64,000 nucleotides of DNA, taken from the NCBI GenBank assembly GCA_963930655.1, contig OZ005602.1, positions 22,829,840-22,893,839 of the forward strand, written 5' to 3'. Source of the DNA: Myrica gale. Taxonomy: Eukaryota > Streptophyta > Magnoliopsida > Fagales > Myricaceae. Under the pieces are notes generated by a model. That model searched no databases, was not told the origin of the DNA, and saw nothing but the letters and a program-made list of their open reading frames with translations. Shown piece by piece: positions 1-12,901 of the stretch (positions are counted from its first letter, which is position 1; each line of letters starts with the position of its first letter). Made by a program: the position numbers and the translations under genes.

Positions 1-3000
1 ACGGGCGTTACGTCGATCTAGCTCCCTTGAACAACTTCAAATGCAAACTCCAACTGTAAAGATCAATACAGAAAATAAACACACAGACAATGTTGAAAAG
101 ATCAATAATGGGCGGAAAGCGAAAAAATAAACCCTAAATGTCGGATAGCTGACAGAGTCAGTGTAGGAAGCAAAACAGTTTGGCATCGGGTGGAGGACGA
201 TTGTGGAGTGGCAAGTGGCCAGAGGCGGCAACAGGTGGAGGGCATCGACAAGAGGCAACAACAGGTGTAGGAGTATAGTCGGAGGTGTTATTAGGAGCCA
301 GGGGCAACGGAACGGCGGCAAGTGATGAAAGAAGTGGGTGCACTCGCCAGAACGTGAGATCCATGCGCGTGGGTGGGAGAGCGCGTGGTGGCACATGTGG
401 CACATTCCGATGAAAATTAACGATTGGAAGTGAACAGTGGGAGAGGAGTCCAATGCAGTTGGTTGTGGCCACCAAAGAGCACCTGAAATAGGAGACAAAA
501 ATAACACAAAAGAAAAGACACAACACACACAAACTAGATCCATAAGCTACACCACCTAAATGATCGGAAACCAGTCACTCAGTCAGGGAGAGCGGGTGGG
601 TAGGGGGAGGCGAAGTTCCCTTGGCTACCCACAGGAGGACAAGGGGAAGGTACTATGTAGGGGATTGGTTGGAGAAGTCTAGAGAGATGGAGGAGCCTCT
701 CTCTTACCAAAGTATGACTAGTAGGTAGGTTTGCGTAAACAGCAGTTTATGGTTACATATATATTACAAACTCATTTTGCACCGTTGCACCTGACGAATA
801 CAATAATAAAGGAAATAAAAATACCTCTTCCTATCCGTTTTAAGTTTTCCCCATTGTTGTATGTATGATCTTAAAATTCTTATATTTTCTTTTCCGCTTC
901 TAGGTGACCTATCTGGTTGTTTTTTCGTGAAAAATTAAGGAATATGTATATATAATTCGGATATTAGTTTTTAATCAAATTGCCCAGTCAAATGTTTGGT
1001 GGTGATTGATTATTTTCAGAGGTACGCACATCATGAGCGGCTACGTACAGGTCGACCTTCTATTTGGTTATAGCTATTCAGTACTAGTTTTACATTACAT
1101 TATGGGCTAAGGTATTATATAATATGTATTTCAGAAACAAGTTTCCCCAAATATGAATGCAATTGATTCCACGTCCTTCTGGTGCATGACAGTGTAGGCC
1201 TCCCCATAATAGCCCCAACTCAGTAATTGCCACACTTGGTCTCTATTTGTTTAGATCTTATGTAAAACTTTCTCCATGTAAATATTTTCAGACTATTTTT
1301 TTTGTTATCTGTGTTTGGTTGTCATTTTAAAGATGTTTTTTCTTAAAAATATTTAATGATGTTTAGCACACTTAATAATTAACAGAGTTGCATAAACTTA
1401 ATAAGTACACCAAATGAAAGCTTACACATTACATCTAAGAGAAAGCAAGAGAAAGGGTTCGTTTGGGTTGCGAAAAGTTCAGTACTCCCTCGAACCCTCA
1501 CAACGTAGTAAATCAAGGAAAGTAAAACAAAGAGAAGGAGCCTACAATTCTAAAGTAGGCCTTCTTTCTAGAACCCCATCTCCTTCGGCGCCTAAGCCTC
1601 CCTCTCTCACACTAGATCTGGCGGTGGGAGGAGCCATGTGGCGGCATGCCATTGGCTATGATATGACCTCAGTTTGCCAGGTCGGAAAAAATCGGTTAAG
1701 TTAGTGGGGTCACACTAACAGAGGAACTTTTTGGAAAACGTTTAAAACGCAGGGACCAGTACAATCCAAATTGAAGTACAAAGACCTTTTTGGGAAAATG
1801 GTAAATCACATAGACCTGATGAGCATTTAAGCCTTAATTTGGAAAAGAGAGCTAGGAAATTGTGAGGGAGCTATTGTGGTTTTGGTGTAGTTGAGACTGA
1901 TGATTTCGCTATCTTGGGACAACATAAATTAGTAATACATGAGATTCTGAAACGAAAGATACAACTCTCATCGTTGAAGATGGTTAAGACCTCAGTGGCG
2001 TCTTGATGTAGTTTCCTATGTGATTGTTTTTGGCACCTGTTCTTTTTTTGTAGGAGTTTTTGTTTTCCACCTTTTATTTTTGGCACCTGTCGTTTTGAGA
2101 GTGAAGGCAATTTTGTCTGTTTCCATTTAAAAATTGTACTTGATGCGCACGTGACCACTGTACTGTCAGTTTGGACTGAAAAAAAGATGGAGTGCTCAAA
2201 TTGATAGATTAGGGAAGTTAGTGGGTTGTAATGTGTCAAAATTAATAGTTTGGAATCCTCTTTGACATTGTATGAAAGTTCAAGGGCTCAAAGTGACTTT
2301 ACCCTTCAATTATTTTTGTCTCTTAGCGACAAGTAGATATAATATATGGGGCAATGAAAGTGTAGAGGTTGCCCGGTTGTCCTCAACTTTGGAGTCAATG
2401 AAGCTGCATGTAAGCGACATGAAGGGAGATCCCATGCGAAAGCAAGGAATATATCTTCGAGACGACTTTTATGGTCTTTTTCTATTAACATTGTTTAGTA
2501 AACTATTAAGAAATATATATTCGAGATGCTTTATGATCTTCAATAATGTATGTATACGCCATGGGACAGCAGTACTACCAGCTAGATTGGGGTCTCTCTC
2601 TCTCTTTCTTTTTCTATCCAGATCAAGTGGGTCTCCTTTCATATTTCAGCAGCTGATCTCTGCTGTGCAATTGAGGGACTAGTCATTTTCGAGACAGCTT
2701 TCTTAGTCCTTTGTTTCCAGGGTCAATTATGCCCTTTGAATATTGGTCTCTTGGAGTTTTTATTTTTCACAATATATACCTACTAATTAACGGTCAACTT
2801 AATTTTCCTTTTAGGTTTAAATTGTAAGAACAGACAATGGTTTGACATTGAACAAGAAATTTAAACAGAGATTTAAATGGCTGGCTGATTCCACACTTCC
2901 ATGTCGGGAGAATAGACTTCCTACCAAATATCTAGCTAGCCCCTCATTTCCACCAGACTATAAGGCCCTGATTAAAATAATCATGACAGCTCGTGCTAGA

Positions 3001-3947
3001 AGATGGACCTCTAATTATATGTCATATATATGCAAGGAGATACAACTTATAAAAGCTATTGGAGGTAATATCATTGTAAGTCACTCAACTATGGGCAAAA
3101 ACTAATCACGCTCCCTCAAGTTTTAAAAAAATTTATTTCGCCCTTTATGTTTCAGACATAATCAATGCTTGTCTACCACTTGATTTGGCCGTAAATGATC
3201 ACTTGCAAAATAATTGAAATGTCCCTCAAAAATAAAATTACAAAAAATATTTAAAAATTCAGTACTTTTTGGATCTGAGAATTTTAGCAAAATTCAGCAC
3301 GATCGCAGCAGATTAGATATCTCAAGAGGTCTAGAAATTGAGCCCATGATCTATATATGTATGTTTGATGCGCTAGGGTAAATCTCTAGGGCTCTCGAGT
3401 TTCATGAGTAATCCACAAACTATATCCGTTTGATTTATTTATTAATTATACACTTGAAAATTACCAAGAACAGAAATGGTGTACATCTCCATACAACCAT
3501 TTGGTCAATTCCAGTTTTACTCGAAAGGCAAATGTAGCTCTCAGCTTAAGCCCCTCTCAGCCAATGTTTTGAAATGTGAAGAGAATAAAACATGCATGGG
3601 ATACATTTCTGAGTCTTTCTTTATGTCATTAGGTCCCGCCGTCCCGGTTGGTGATATCCAACAACTAAATGAGAACAGGTTGACCAGGTCTACGATACAT
3701 GATCGTCGATCTACTCCACCACTGTCATTAATGACAATGTTAATTAACGCCGGCTGAGCTCCGTAGATCGTGCCCGCTATACTTGTAAACTAGAATAACC
3801 TCGAGCACCTCTCTCTTTCTGACCCTTCTTATTCTCAAGCACCTCTCTTTCTCTCTGGAGTTTTAACTTTGATCTACCAAGTGAAACATCCAAAGCCTTC
3901 TAACTTTTTGAGGTAGATTACAGTATCTACCTTTTGGCAACGCTACT
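1..3947. other. Intergenic region upstream of the PLC gene
   Basis: No gene is supported here. Open frames are short (the longest is 168 codons, near 37-543 on the minus strand), of biased composition, and match no family I recognise. The stretch is AT-rich with blocks of moderate GC around 180-700 and 1440-1700. Around 2220-2280 there is wording like the 'minus-sense copy' of a dispersed repeat seen again near 5860-6430 and 10750-12090. A CT-rich run at 3800-3860 lies just before the PLC start and probably belongs to its 5' leader. Confidence 0.5.
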
Positions 3948-6900
3948 ATGTTGAAAGAAGCAGATCAGACTTCCAAGAATAAAATGGTAGAGTACAAGGT
4001 GTTCGGATTGTTTACGAGGAGCTTTAAGCCCACGGAGGCGAAGCCACAAGGGGACGTTGTGAAAGAGTTTGTCAAGTACGCTGAGGCCGGTGGTACTCAC
4101 ATGACGGAGAAGCAGCTGCAGAAGTTCTTGGAGGAGGTTCAGGGAGAGACCATCTCCCTTTCTCAAGTGGAGCAGGTCTTCCAGAAGGGGCACGAATACG
4201 ATAATGCCCACGGAAAGAAAGGCACTATCACAATTGAGGAATTTCACAATTACTTGTTCTGTGCGGACCTTAATCCTCCCATTGGAGTTAAGGTACGTAC
4301 ACCAATTGTGTTTGCTCTAGTGTTTTAATTTTTCGGGATGTTTCGGTCAATCTACATATATTATTTTCATTTAACTGTCAGATGAATGAAAGGTATTAGG
4401 ACATTATATATTATTTAACAAAATAATTTATATTTCTAATTAACAAATTATAGAAAATGAGGTTGTACGTTATGTAGCTTGATGAGCTTATTTAAGAGTA
4501 CTGTGGTCTTTGTATGCAGGAGCCCCACGACATGGATGCTCCACTGGCTCATTATTTTATATCTACGGGCCATAACTCCTACTTAACTGGTGATCAATTG
4601 GTCAGCAAAAGCAGTGTCCGCCCTATCATAGACGCTCTACAAAGTGGTGTAAAAGTAATTGAATTGGATTTGTGGCCAAACCTCTGGGGAAACAATGTCA
4701 ACGTTCGTCATGGACGGTACGTATGAATTTTGTTCTGTAATATATTTCGATTAATTGTGCCCAGACTTTTAAGTACATGTGACGATGGATCCAAATGGCT
4801 TGTTGGGATTAAATCCCAGGACATCCAACCGCATCAGGGTGTGTCCCGTCAACTAATGAGGGGAACCGGAGAGCAGGCCAGGTCAGTAATTGACATGGGA
4901 AAAGGCCAGTGAAAGAATTGGATGGGATTTTAATTCCACCCGTCCATCTAGATCCATTAAGATCCATATGATCTCGATGGAATTCAGATCACTTGGAAAG
5001 GATCTTTATTTGAAAGCCTTAATGGTGTCTAGCTTACCTACAGCGTACTTTCATCTAGGTCACGTTTTGATCCATGAAAAGATATTTTTTTAAAAAAAAC
5101 TAACTAAACGACACCGTTTTAATATTTAGTTAAAAAATAAAATAAAAATTAATGGAACCGATTTTCCGTTAAATCGGCAGAAACATTCGATTCCTGATCA
5201 GCCTCCGACAGACCTCCAAATCTACCTTCGGTTCCTGAAAATTACAGACCTCATCTTTCCGAAATCAGTGACAGAACTGGAGCCGGAGTTCCGTCGATGG
5301 CCGGATCGGACTTACACCCCATAATGGGCGTGATTAGGCCTTGTGCTCTTCTCCTAAGGCCTCTGTGCCTTCCTCTTGGCTTACTTTGTGAATATGTTCC
5401 TTCTGTGGTGTCCTCGTATCACCTCGCACGTCTCCATCAGGATCCTGAGATCAGCCAAATGCCAGATTTCTAGCTAAATACAGCCTCTCTCTGGCGTATA
5501 GGTTAAACAGTACTCGTGTTATCGGCCTTGCGAAAATTTTCTTCATAATCTCTTTGACGATGTCAAAGATGCGACCACTTTTTTCCTATCTACTAGGTAA
5601 GAAAAGACAAAAGGTATATGTATGTTCCACTTCAATGGACTCTTTTTCTTTGGAGCTGCAGGACTCTGACTTGGCCAGTGAAACTCATCAAATGTTTGAA
5701 AGCTATTAACGAGCATGCCTTTTGTTTGAATGATTATCCTGTTGTGATCACTTTTGAAGACCACCTGACCGCAGATATTCAAGATAAAGTGGCCAAGGTC
5801 AGTGGAATGACCTAATTCTACTATTGATGTCAGCTATTTTTATGGTTTAAAAAAAGAGATAAATACACTTTTAACTCATCAAATAGGGAGTTTGATACAT
5901 TTCACTCTCCAACTATTAATTTTAAACACCTTGCATCCAAATTCAAATTTTAGATCAAAATAACTATAATGTCTTTTACCCATTTTGCATATCTTGAAGA
6001 TAGTGTTATGTAGTTATAAGTCATCTCAAGTATTACTGCAAAATGTCTATCATTCATTGTTGGATGGTAGATCAAATGATAAGAATACCCTTAACGTACA
6101 ATATGTCAAAATGAATAATTTAGAGTGTAAAGTGTTTAATATAGATAATTGAATGGTGCAATGAGTCAAACTTAGTAGTTTAAACTGTATTAATTACTTT
6201 AAAGAAAAAGGAAACATCATAGTACTCCTCATATGCTATGGACAAAAATCAATAATTTCCCTTCAAAAACAATCAATTCATCACATTTTGTTTGATTTTT
6301 CCGTTAAATTACATTCAAAATGATTGAAATGTTCCTCTAAGTCAAAATTATTAAATTTAACAAAAAATTATTATAAAGTAAAAAAAATGATAGTTGGTGG
6401 GTGTAATGAGTCAAAATTAGTAGTTTAGAGAATATTTATTGCTTTAAAGAAACTTCTTTAATGACTGCTCAAAATTTTGTTGGCAGATGGTAAAAACAAC
6501 GTTTGGAGACCGGCTATATGTCACTGAATCAGAAAATATGAAGGAATTCCCTTCACCAGAATCCTTGAAGAGAAAAATTCTGATCTCGACAAAACCACCG
6601 AAAGAAGATGGGAAATGGAATAACGATTCAAGAGAGGATGAAATTGGGAACACGAGCCTTAAAGAGGAACTCGGAGCCACTGTGCCAAAGAAATGCAGTC
6701 CATTTCGCTGCTATACTTGTCGCACAAGGAGTAAATTACTTAAAATTGATCAGGACAAAGACGAGGAAAAGGCTCCTAATCATGAATATAGGAGATTAAT
6801 TTCTATTCATTCAGGAAAGCCGAAAGATGGATCAGATATCTGGGTAACTGATCCTAATAATGTTAGACGTCTTAGCTTAAGTGAGATAGAGCTTGAGCGC

Positions 6901-8877
6901 CATGCAAGTGAACGTGGAACGTCTGATCATATTGTCAGGTAACGAATTGTCTTCGGCAGATTACTCTTGAAACAAGTTCCTCTCTCTCTCTCTTCTGTGG
7001 ATTTTGTGCAGTCCCGGTGGATTCTTATTCCGTCCTAAGGGTTGATCATCTCTCAATGAGTCCGATTAGATGGAGAACATTCTCTCTCACAAATTTAATA
7101 GCCAACAGTCATTTAAGTCATTGCAAAAAGTAATGTAATTTTTACCGTCATAGTCATTCATTAAATGATGTGAATGATTGTGAGCTGTTAGATTTGTGGG
7201 ATGAAATCATTTCCAACCAATCGGACTCATTCGGAAATGAGCCCTTAAAAGAGAATCCGTGCGCAAGTCAGGTACGGATACATACTTGTCCACTTCACAA
7301 ACTACAGTGAATCTATTAAACGTCTAGTAATGTTTATAAGGATATGGACTGAAATTATATATCCATTACCGTGATATTAGTATTAATACTGATCAAATGA
7401 TCTGAACGATGATTTTCTGTCCTAGATTTACCCAAGAAAACTTTCTGAGGGTGTACCCTAAAGGTACCCGCTTGGACTCATCCAATTACGATCCTACGCT
7501 TGGATGGAAGCATGGAGCTCAGATGGTTGCACTTAATACGCAGGTAAGACTTCTTAAGCCTAAGCACGGCCACTTTTACTTCCAAGTTATCTGAAACTGC
7601 ATCTCTCTGGTCCTCTTCTAATCTAGAGGTCATTCAATGAGAAAAACTCTACTAGTTGGAAAGGCCTAGGAACATGCAACCGTAATCAAAACACGCATCC
7701 AAAACTGTCAATAGAGGCCCAAAAAGAAGAGGCACATGGCTCGCCCACCAGCCCATGTGCGTTGCCTCTGCTCTTACCCAAGTCCAGTTTCTCCCCAGTC
7801 CCCTGATCGGAAAAGATCGCAGCACCCTTTCAAATCACGTGTCTTGATTAAATAAACCAGCAGTCCCCGGATTACACAAATATTGGATACAATATATATT
7901 TTATACTAGAAATAGAGTAAAGCAGGCAGCAAAATAAAAGAAAACTACAAAATTACAGAAAATTACGCAGCATCATGAGTTTTAAGCTATTGTGCTATAT
8001 AATCAATGGCTAATTCATTACACAGATCAATCACTTGCTCTATGTTAAATCTTTTTCTCTACTTTTCCTCGACAGACACCTGGGAAGAACCTGTGGGTTA
8101 TGCAGGGAATGTTCAGAGCCAATGGTGGTTGCGGTTACGTCAAAAAGCCCAACTTTTTGTTGGATATGGATAAGGTTTTTGAACCTAGCCTGACACGGCC
8201 GGTTCCGAAAATCCTCAAGGTGACGTCGTAGGTGGTTTTAGATGTAGACAGCCTCGGAAACGTTCTCTTTTTCCTTCATTTTCAAAAATAGCTGCACTCA
8301 TCCGCATTATCCTCACTGTAACATACAGGTAACAGTCTACGAGGGCCAAGGATGGCAATCGGACTTCCCCCACACACTTCGATTGGTATTCCCCACCGGA
8401 CTTTTTCGTCAAAGTAAGATGAAGAAGACGTTTTTAGTGCCAAATTAAATGCTTCTTATGTTAATCTTCGTTGCTATTCATGCTCTTGGATCGAACATCA
8501 AAAGAAAAGAAATATATGAGGTCACTGATCAGCATACTTCACTTTCACAGCTTGGTATTGCTGGATGTCCAGATGATCGTACAACTACTGTTAAGCACGA
8601 AACAAGAACAATTTCCGATCAATGGTTGCCAGTGTGGAATGAGGAGTTTAAATTCCGGCTGAGGGTTCCCGAATTAGCTCTTCTCTGGATTGAAGTTTGC
8701 GAGTCGGACGTAAAACCGAAGAATAATGACTTCGGAGGCCAAACATGTCTACCTGTATCGGAATTGAGAACAGGTATCCGAGCAGTTCCTTTATATGATA
8801 GAAAGGGGGTCCGGTATAATTCTGTGAGGCTTCTTATGCGATTTCAAATATTAGACGAGCCTTCTAAATCTAATTAG
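3948..8877 (+). CDS. PLC: Phosphoinositide-specific phospholipase C, C2 domain frameshifted
   Basis: This enzyme family hydrolyses phosphatidylinositol 4,5-bisphosphate to diacylglycerol and inositol trisphosphate at the plasma membrane. Eight exons with GT-AG introns fit: 3948-4292, 4520-4716, 5662-5797, 6487-6938, 7426-7543, 8076-8219, 8329-8413 and 8551-8877. Visible parts are an N-terminal EF-hand-like region (exon 1), the X domain with both catalytic histidines (TGHNSYLTG in exon 2, VRHG at its end), a charged linker, the Y domain ([12 protein letters not shown], then [17 protein letters not shown]), and a C2 domain. Exon 7 is 85 nt where the family pattern needs 87. After DFPHT the reading shifts; the lost frame still encodes [12 protein letters not shown]. 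As sequenced, translation stops eight codons into exon 8, removing most of C2. A (CA)n slip of 2 bp explains it. With 87 nt the protein would be about 601 residues, normal for plant PLCs. Met13 is an alternative start. Confidence 0.9.
5810..6480. repeat. Dispersed AT-rich repeat inside PLC intron 3
   Basis: Most of intron 3 consists of text of the type 'loss of TTGCACC / caatgagtcaaa ... agtttaga' that recurs at 2200-2280, 10750-11530 and 11900-12090. Two partial copies appear to lie head to tail (about 5860-6185 and 6190-6440), each ending near 'aatgagtcaaa-ttagtagttta'. It has no coding potential and is a non-autonomous dispersed repeat by appearance. The superfamily is not determined. Confidence 0.45.
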
Positions 8878-9594
8878 GCTAGCTATGGAGTCTGTAGGCC
8901 TCCCTAAACAGCTAATTAAGCTGCTGTTAATTTTACATTTTACAAACTCAAGTTGCAGCTAAAGAACATTAATGTTACCCCAGTCGACTGAAAATTTATT
9001 TTTTGTGCATATTATAATTAAAATTGAAGTACTTCCACTGTTCCACTTTCATTTGATTTCTTTTCTTTAAGCTAAATAAAAAGGAGGACAAACTGAGAGG
9101 TTTGTGCAAGGTAGATCTCCACTCAAGCAAGCTAGCTAGCTTTCTATGGCATCAATTACATATGGCCACTAATTAAATAAATCGCCAACTTGGTTAATAA
9201 AGCCTAATGATACACTTACTAATATAGTTGCATGCAAGAGGTCCAAAACAGGGTGCAAAAATCCCTAACCCTTTATTGAAAACATCACTTACCTCTACAT
9301 CGAGAGCCAAATAGCATTTTGGACCTTTCAAACTACTAATTTCGTCACATTGAGTCATCAAATTACTAAATTTCATCAACATTCGCCTTGTCATAAGAGC
9401 AAACAACTAATATTGTGTTACATATAACCATTTTCTATGCATTTCAATCCTAGACGACATTTAGGTATGATTATTCGAGGGTTAAAAGGGAAGATTACTC
9501 AAGCCTTTTTTTAAGTTCCTTATACATACATAGCTTATGACATATCTCGGAGTTCTCAGAAAAACAATCGAATATAGTCTCCAGATAAATGTTA

Positions 9595-9779
9595 GTGTGT
9601 TCAGTTGAGAGTATTGTGAAAAAAAATTTTGTTTTGAGAATTTTTAGGTGATGTTAATTTTATTGGTATGCGTGTTATAGTTATTTTTATGTGAGGTTAA
9701 AAATGATGTTTGGTTGTAGGATTTTTATGTTGTGAGAATACAAAAAATCCTGAGGATTTTTGCCTAAACGAACAGCCCC
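9595..9779. mobile_element. Tourist-like MITE, copy 1
   Basis: This is a 185-bp element flanked by TTA on both sides (9592-9594 and 9780-9782). Its ends are imperfect inverted repeats of the form GGGGCTGTTCG (right end read in reverse). The inside is nearly the same as copies at 16707-16895 and 30496-30673, including 'gagaatttttaggtgatgtta' and an 'aaaaaatcctga' box. Three-base TWA duplications with GG(N)CTGTTCGG ends are typical of PIF/Harbinger-derived Tourist MITEs. It has no coding capacity. Confidence 0.7.
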
Positions 9780-10651
9780 TTAGTTGAAAATTTCGGTTTA
9801 TATTTCTAAATATTCGTTTATCGTCTCGTTTTAGAGTACAAAATTGAGAAGGATCTGCCTACTCTGTCAAACCCATAATTAATATAGCGTTTTGGATAGT
9901 AAAAGGGTAAAGAGAGAGAATCAAAAAGTTGGTGAAAACGTGAAAGAGTGAGTGAAAAAAAATTTTGTAAAAAAAGTTAAGAGAGGAATTTTTGTAATGA
10001 TGATAAAATTTTAAGTGTTAAAATTTTGGTTTGCTAAACGCATTGTAAATATGTTTACAGCTATTAAACCCACTTAAACTTTTTTAAATGGTCCTTCTAT
10101 ATATGATGGAATATAATTAGCTAACATCCAAAGCCAAGGCAACGTAGTCATCCTTGGTGCTATCACAAAGTCTGCGCGCACCAAGTAATACATTAATTAA
10201 TTAACCATAAACTCATGTCCTTTATTTACCTAAATCGCAGATTTCGTCGTGACATAGTTAATTTGGAGACACTTAATAAAGAATAAATCATCTTTATCAC
10301 CCGTGAAGTTTGTCCTTAAGGGCGTACTTGAACTATAGTGACAATTATATCCTTTGTGTTAATTACAACCTTAATTTGAGATAAACGAGAATAAAGCTCG
10401 TTTGTGATGCTGTCCCAGTGTCCCGTGTGATAGACATAATTGTTGATATAAATAAAATCTTAATAAATAGAATTACTAAATGACACACAACCAAATAAAA
10501 CCAAAGAAAATGAGAGATAAACAACACATGATCCAATTTTAAAAAATTACCATTAATTAATTATTTTTTTCTTAGCATATATACAGTGATGGTTATTTAC
10601 CATTCACATTCATTCTTATTACTAGTTATTTGTATCTTTGCTTGATATATC

Positions 10652-10674
10652 TATATATATATATATATATATAT
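10652..10674. repeat. (AT)n microsatellite
   Basis: About eleven TA/AT dinucleotides in a row. Confidence 0.9.
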
Positions 10675-11941
10675 TACAATTATCAACTAGTATTTATTTT
10701 GTTAATACATAAGTTTACTTCTTCTTCTTTTTAAAAAAAAAAAAAGATAAATACATTTTGATCTCTTCAACAATGGAGGTACTGATATTTTACACAGTCA
10801 ACTATTATTTTTATCACATTGCACTCACCAACTAATGATTTCATATACTATACACTATCCATAAAAAAATTCTATCAATTTTGATGAAAATTGATTTTTT
10901 TGACATCTAAAATTACAATTTTACAAGGGTGATTATAAAAAATTATAGAGATAAAAATGTTATTTCGTGTGCCAAAAAATCATTATCACACGTGAAGTAT
11001 GTCCTTAATGCACTTGAACCCGATTGTGATACATATTGTAACAACTATATCCTTATTGTTAACCCCTTAATTTAAAATTAATGAGAATTAATCTCGTTTG
11101 TGATGCTAATTGCATACTAGATGTAATTATTTTTATAAATAATTCACAATAAATATAAACGATAAATATATTTTTCACATATCAGCTATAAAAAGTTTGT
11201 ACATTACACCTTCTAATTATTAATGTTAGACATTTTACACCGTCTGTCAAATTAGACAAAAATTGAGTTTTTTAACACTTGAAATGACGGTAATATTTAT
11301 GATGACTTAATAAATTGACAACAATATCCTTGATCAGTTATGAAAATATGCAGAGTGAGTTAGGAGCATTAATATTATCATTCCAGTTTAGTTTGGCAGA
11401 AAAATTCGGTGAAAAGTATATGAGATTGATGGTTGAAAAGTGCAATATATGTCAAAGTAGTTAGTTTACATTGCAATGTGTCAAATTTCCTATAATTAAT
11501 ACATAAAAGTGTATTTATTCCTAATTATAATTACAAAAATTACACAACCAAATGAAAACATAGAAAATGAGAGATGAACAACAAATCAAATACAATTTGT
11601 TTCTTCCCCATATATTTAAAAGGGGAACGAAAAAATTCGACAAAGAGTGAAAAATTGTATGAAATTAATAGTGTAACGTGTCAATCTTTCATAATTAATA
11701 GGCAATACCTCTAAATATAATTAGAAACAAGCAAAGTAAAACATAAAAAATTGAGAGATGAACAACAAATCAAAATACAATTTATTTCCACCCCGGATAT
11801 CTAGAAGGGTAGCATCGATCATTGTGTCAATGTTTCCATTGTCAAAGCCTTAGAATGGAACATAAATAGAGCATTAGAAATTTAAAAAATTTAGTATTAT
11901 TATTGGAAAAATACACTTTACACCCACAAATTATCGAGGTA

Positions 11942-12090
11942 ATGACACATTGCACCTTAAACTAACATCTTTAAGACATTGCACCATCAAATTATCAATG
12001 TTAGACACGTTGCACCCTAAACTATCAATTTTAACACATTACATCCTCCAACTACTAATATTAAACACTTTGCACCCTCTATTTGACAAT
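11942..12090. repeat. Short-period array, about 30 bp, five units
   Basis: Five imperfect units each carry 'acattgcacc..aaactatcaat.tta'. The GCACC core (or its diverged form) falls at 11952, 11981, 12012, 12042 and 12072, giving spacings of 29-31 bp. The same wording occurs in non-arrayed form elsewhere in the window, so the array is the internal part of a dispersed repeat family. Confidence 0.7.
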
Positions 12091-12825
12091 AATACCCTTA
12101 AGAAATTAACAAATAGACAGGAAGCCACATGCCGTTACGCGCCAACTCAATTTCTAAAACGACAATTAAAAGGGGATTTTTAAAGAACCACGTTCACCAC
12201 CAAGTTGACGAGTGCTGCATTCCTACAGCTAATCACCTAGCCTGTAACTGATATTCCATGAATCCATGGACTCCCCCCAACTGGCCCCGCGTTTCGAAGT
12301 CCTCTGCCTCACGAGCGCCCCATCGTTGAAAAGGAAATCATGAAACTCCACGAATGTGCGGAAACCTAGGCCAGGTTGTTCTTTCTTTTGGCCAAAATGT
12401 TTTACTGAACAATAATCTGCTAACTCTGGTTTGGATGAACGTGATTTAGATATTAATGAGTGCTCTTGGAGTCTCTGATAAATCTTCATGGGCCCAATTC
12501 TCACAGAGAAACAGACAAGATTGGTTGTTTTCTTTTCTTATACCTAGCGCTAGCAGATCAAAAGAAAGATTATAGCTTTTAGGTGGAAAAGAAGACCTTT
12601 TAGAACCAAAACAATAAAATGGGGACAAATGAATATGTTAGTCATGAACAGCAAGATCCAAAAAGACATGAGAAGTTAGCAAGAAAAAGCGTAACTCGTG
12701 ACTAGAACCTCACCATTGCAATTGTGTTTACACTTAATAGAAGGGTATAGCTCTAGCCTCTAGGACATTGAAATTTTGAGTACAAATCAAATGGGAAAAT
12801 GGAAATTTTTGTTAGATGCAGATCA

Positions 12826-12843
12826 CCCCCCCCCCCCCCCCCC
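12826..12843. repeat. Homopolymer C18 in the 3' flank of the receptor kinase
   Basis: Eighteen consecutive C on the plus strand start 59 bp downstream of the receptor-kinase stop codon. In that gene's transcript this would be a G18 run in the 3' UTR. Length may be affected by assembly error. Confidence 0.85.
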
Positions 12844-12901
12844 TGTAAGATTTTAATGGAAAAGGAATTTTTCTACTGAGTTCTGTTTTGGGTCAGAAAT
12901 T

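Larger units (their letters stand above)
8878..12901. other. Intergenic region, repeat-rich
   Basis: No gene is seen. It holds a Tourist-like MITE (9595-9779), an AT microsatellite (10652-10674), and copies of a dispersed repeat around 10750-10960 and 11160-11530. A short-period array lies at 11942-12090, and a homopolymer C run at 12826-12843 just past the receptor kinase stop. Open frames at 12229-12628 on the minus strand look accidental. Confidence 0.5.

Noticed and set aside
37..543. Minus-strand open frame of 168 codons with hydrophobic start
   Set aside because: Low-complexity composition, overlapping frames also open, no domain or splice context recognised.
2820..3105. Open frame preceded by IVRTDNG, resembling a retroviral-type integrase motif of Copia elements
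   Set aside because: The residues after the motif do not follow the integrase pattern, and no LTR, reverse transcriptase or protease is nearby.
12229..12628. Minus-strand frames of 91 and 60 codons downstream of the receptor kinase
   Set aside because: No start context, no domain, and they overlap each other in different frames.
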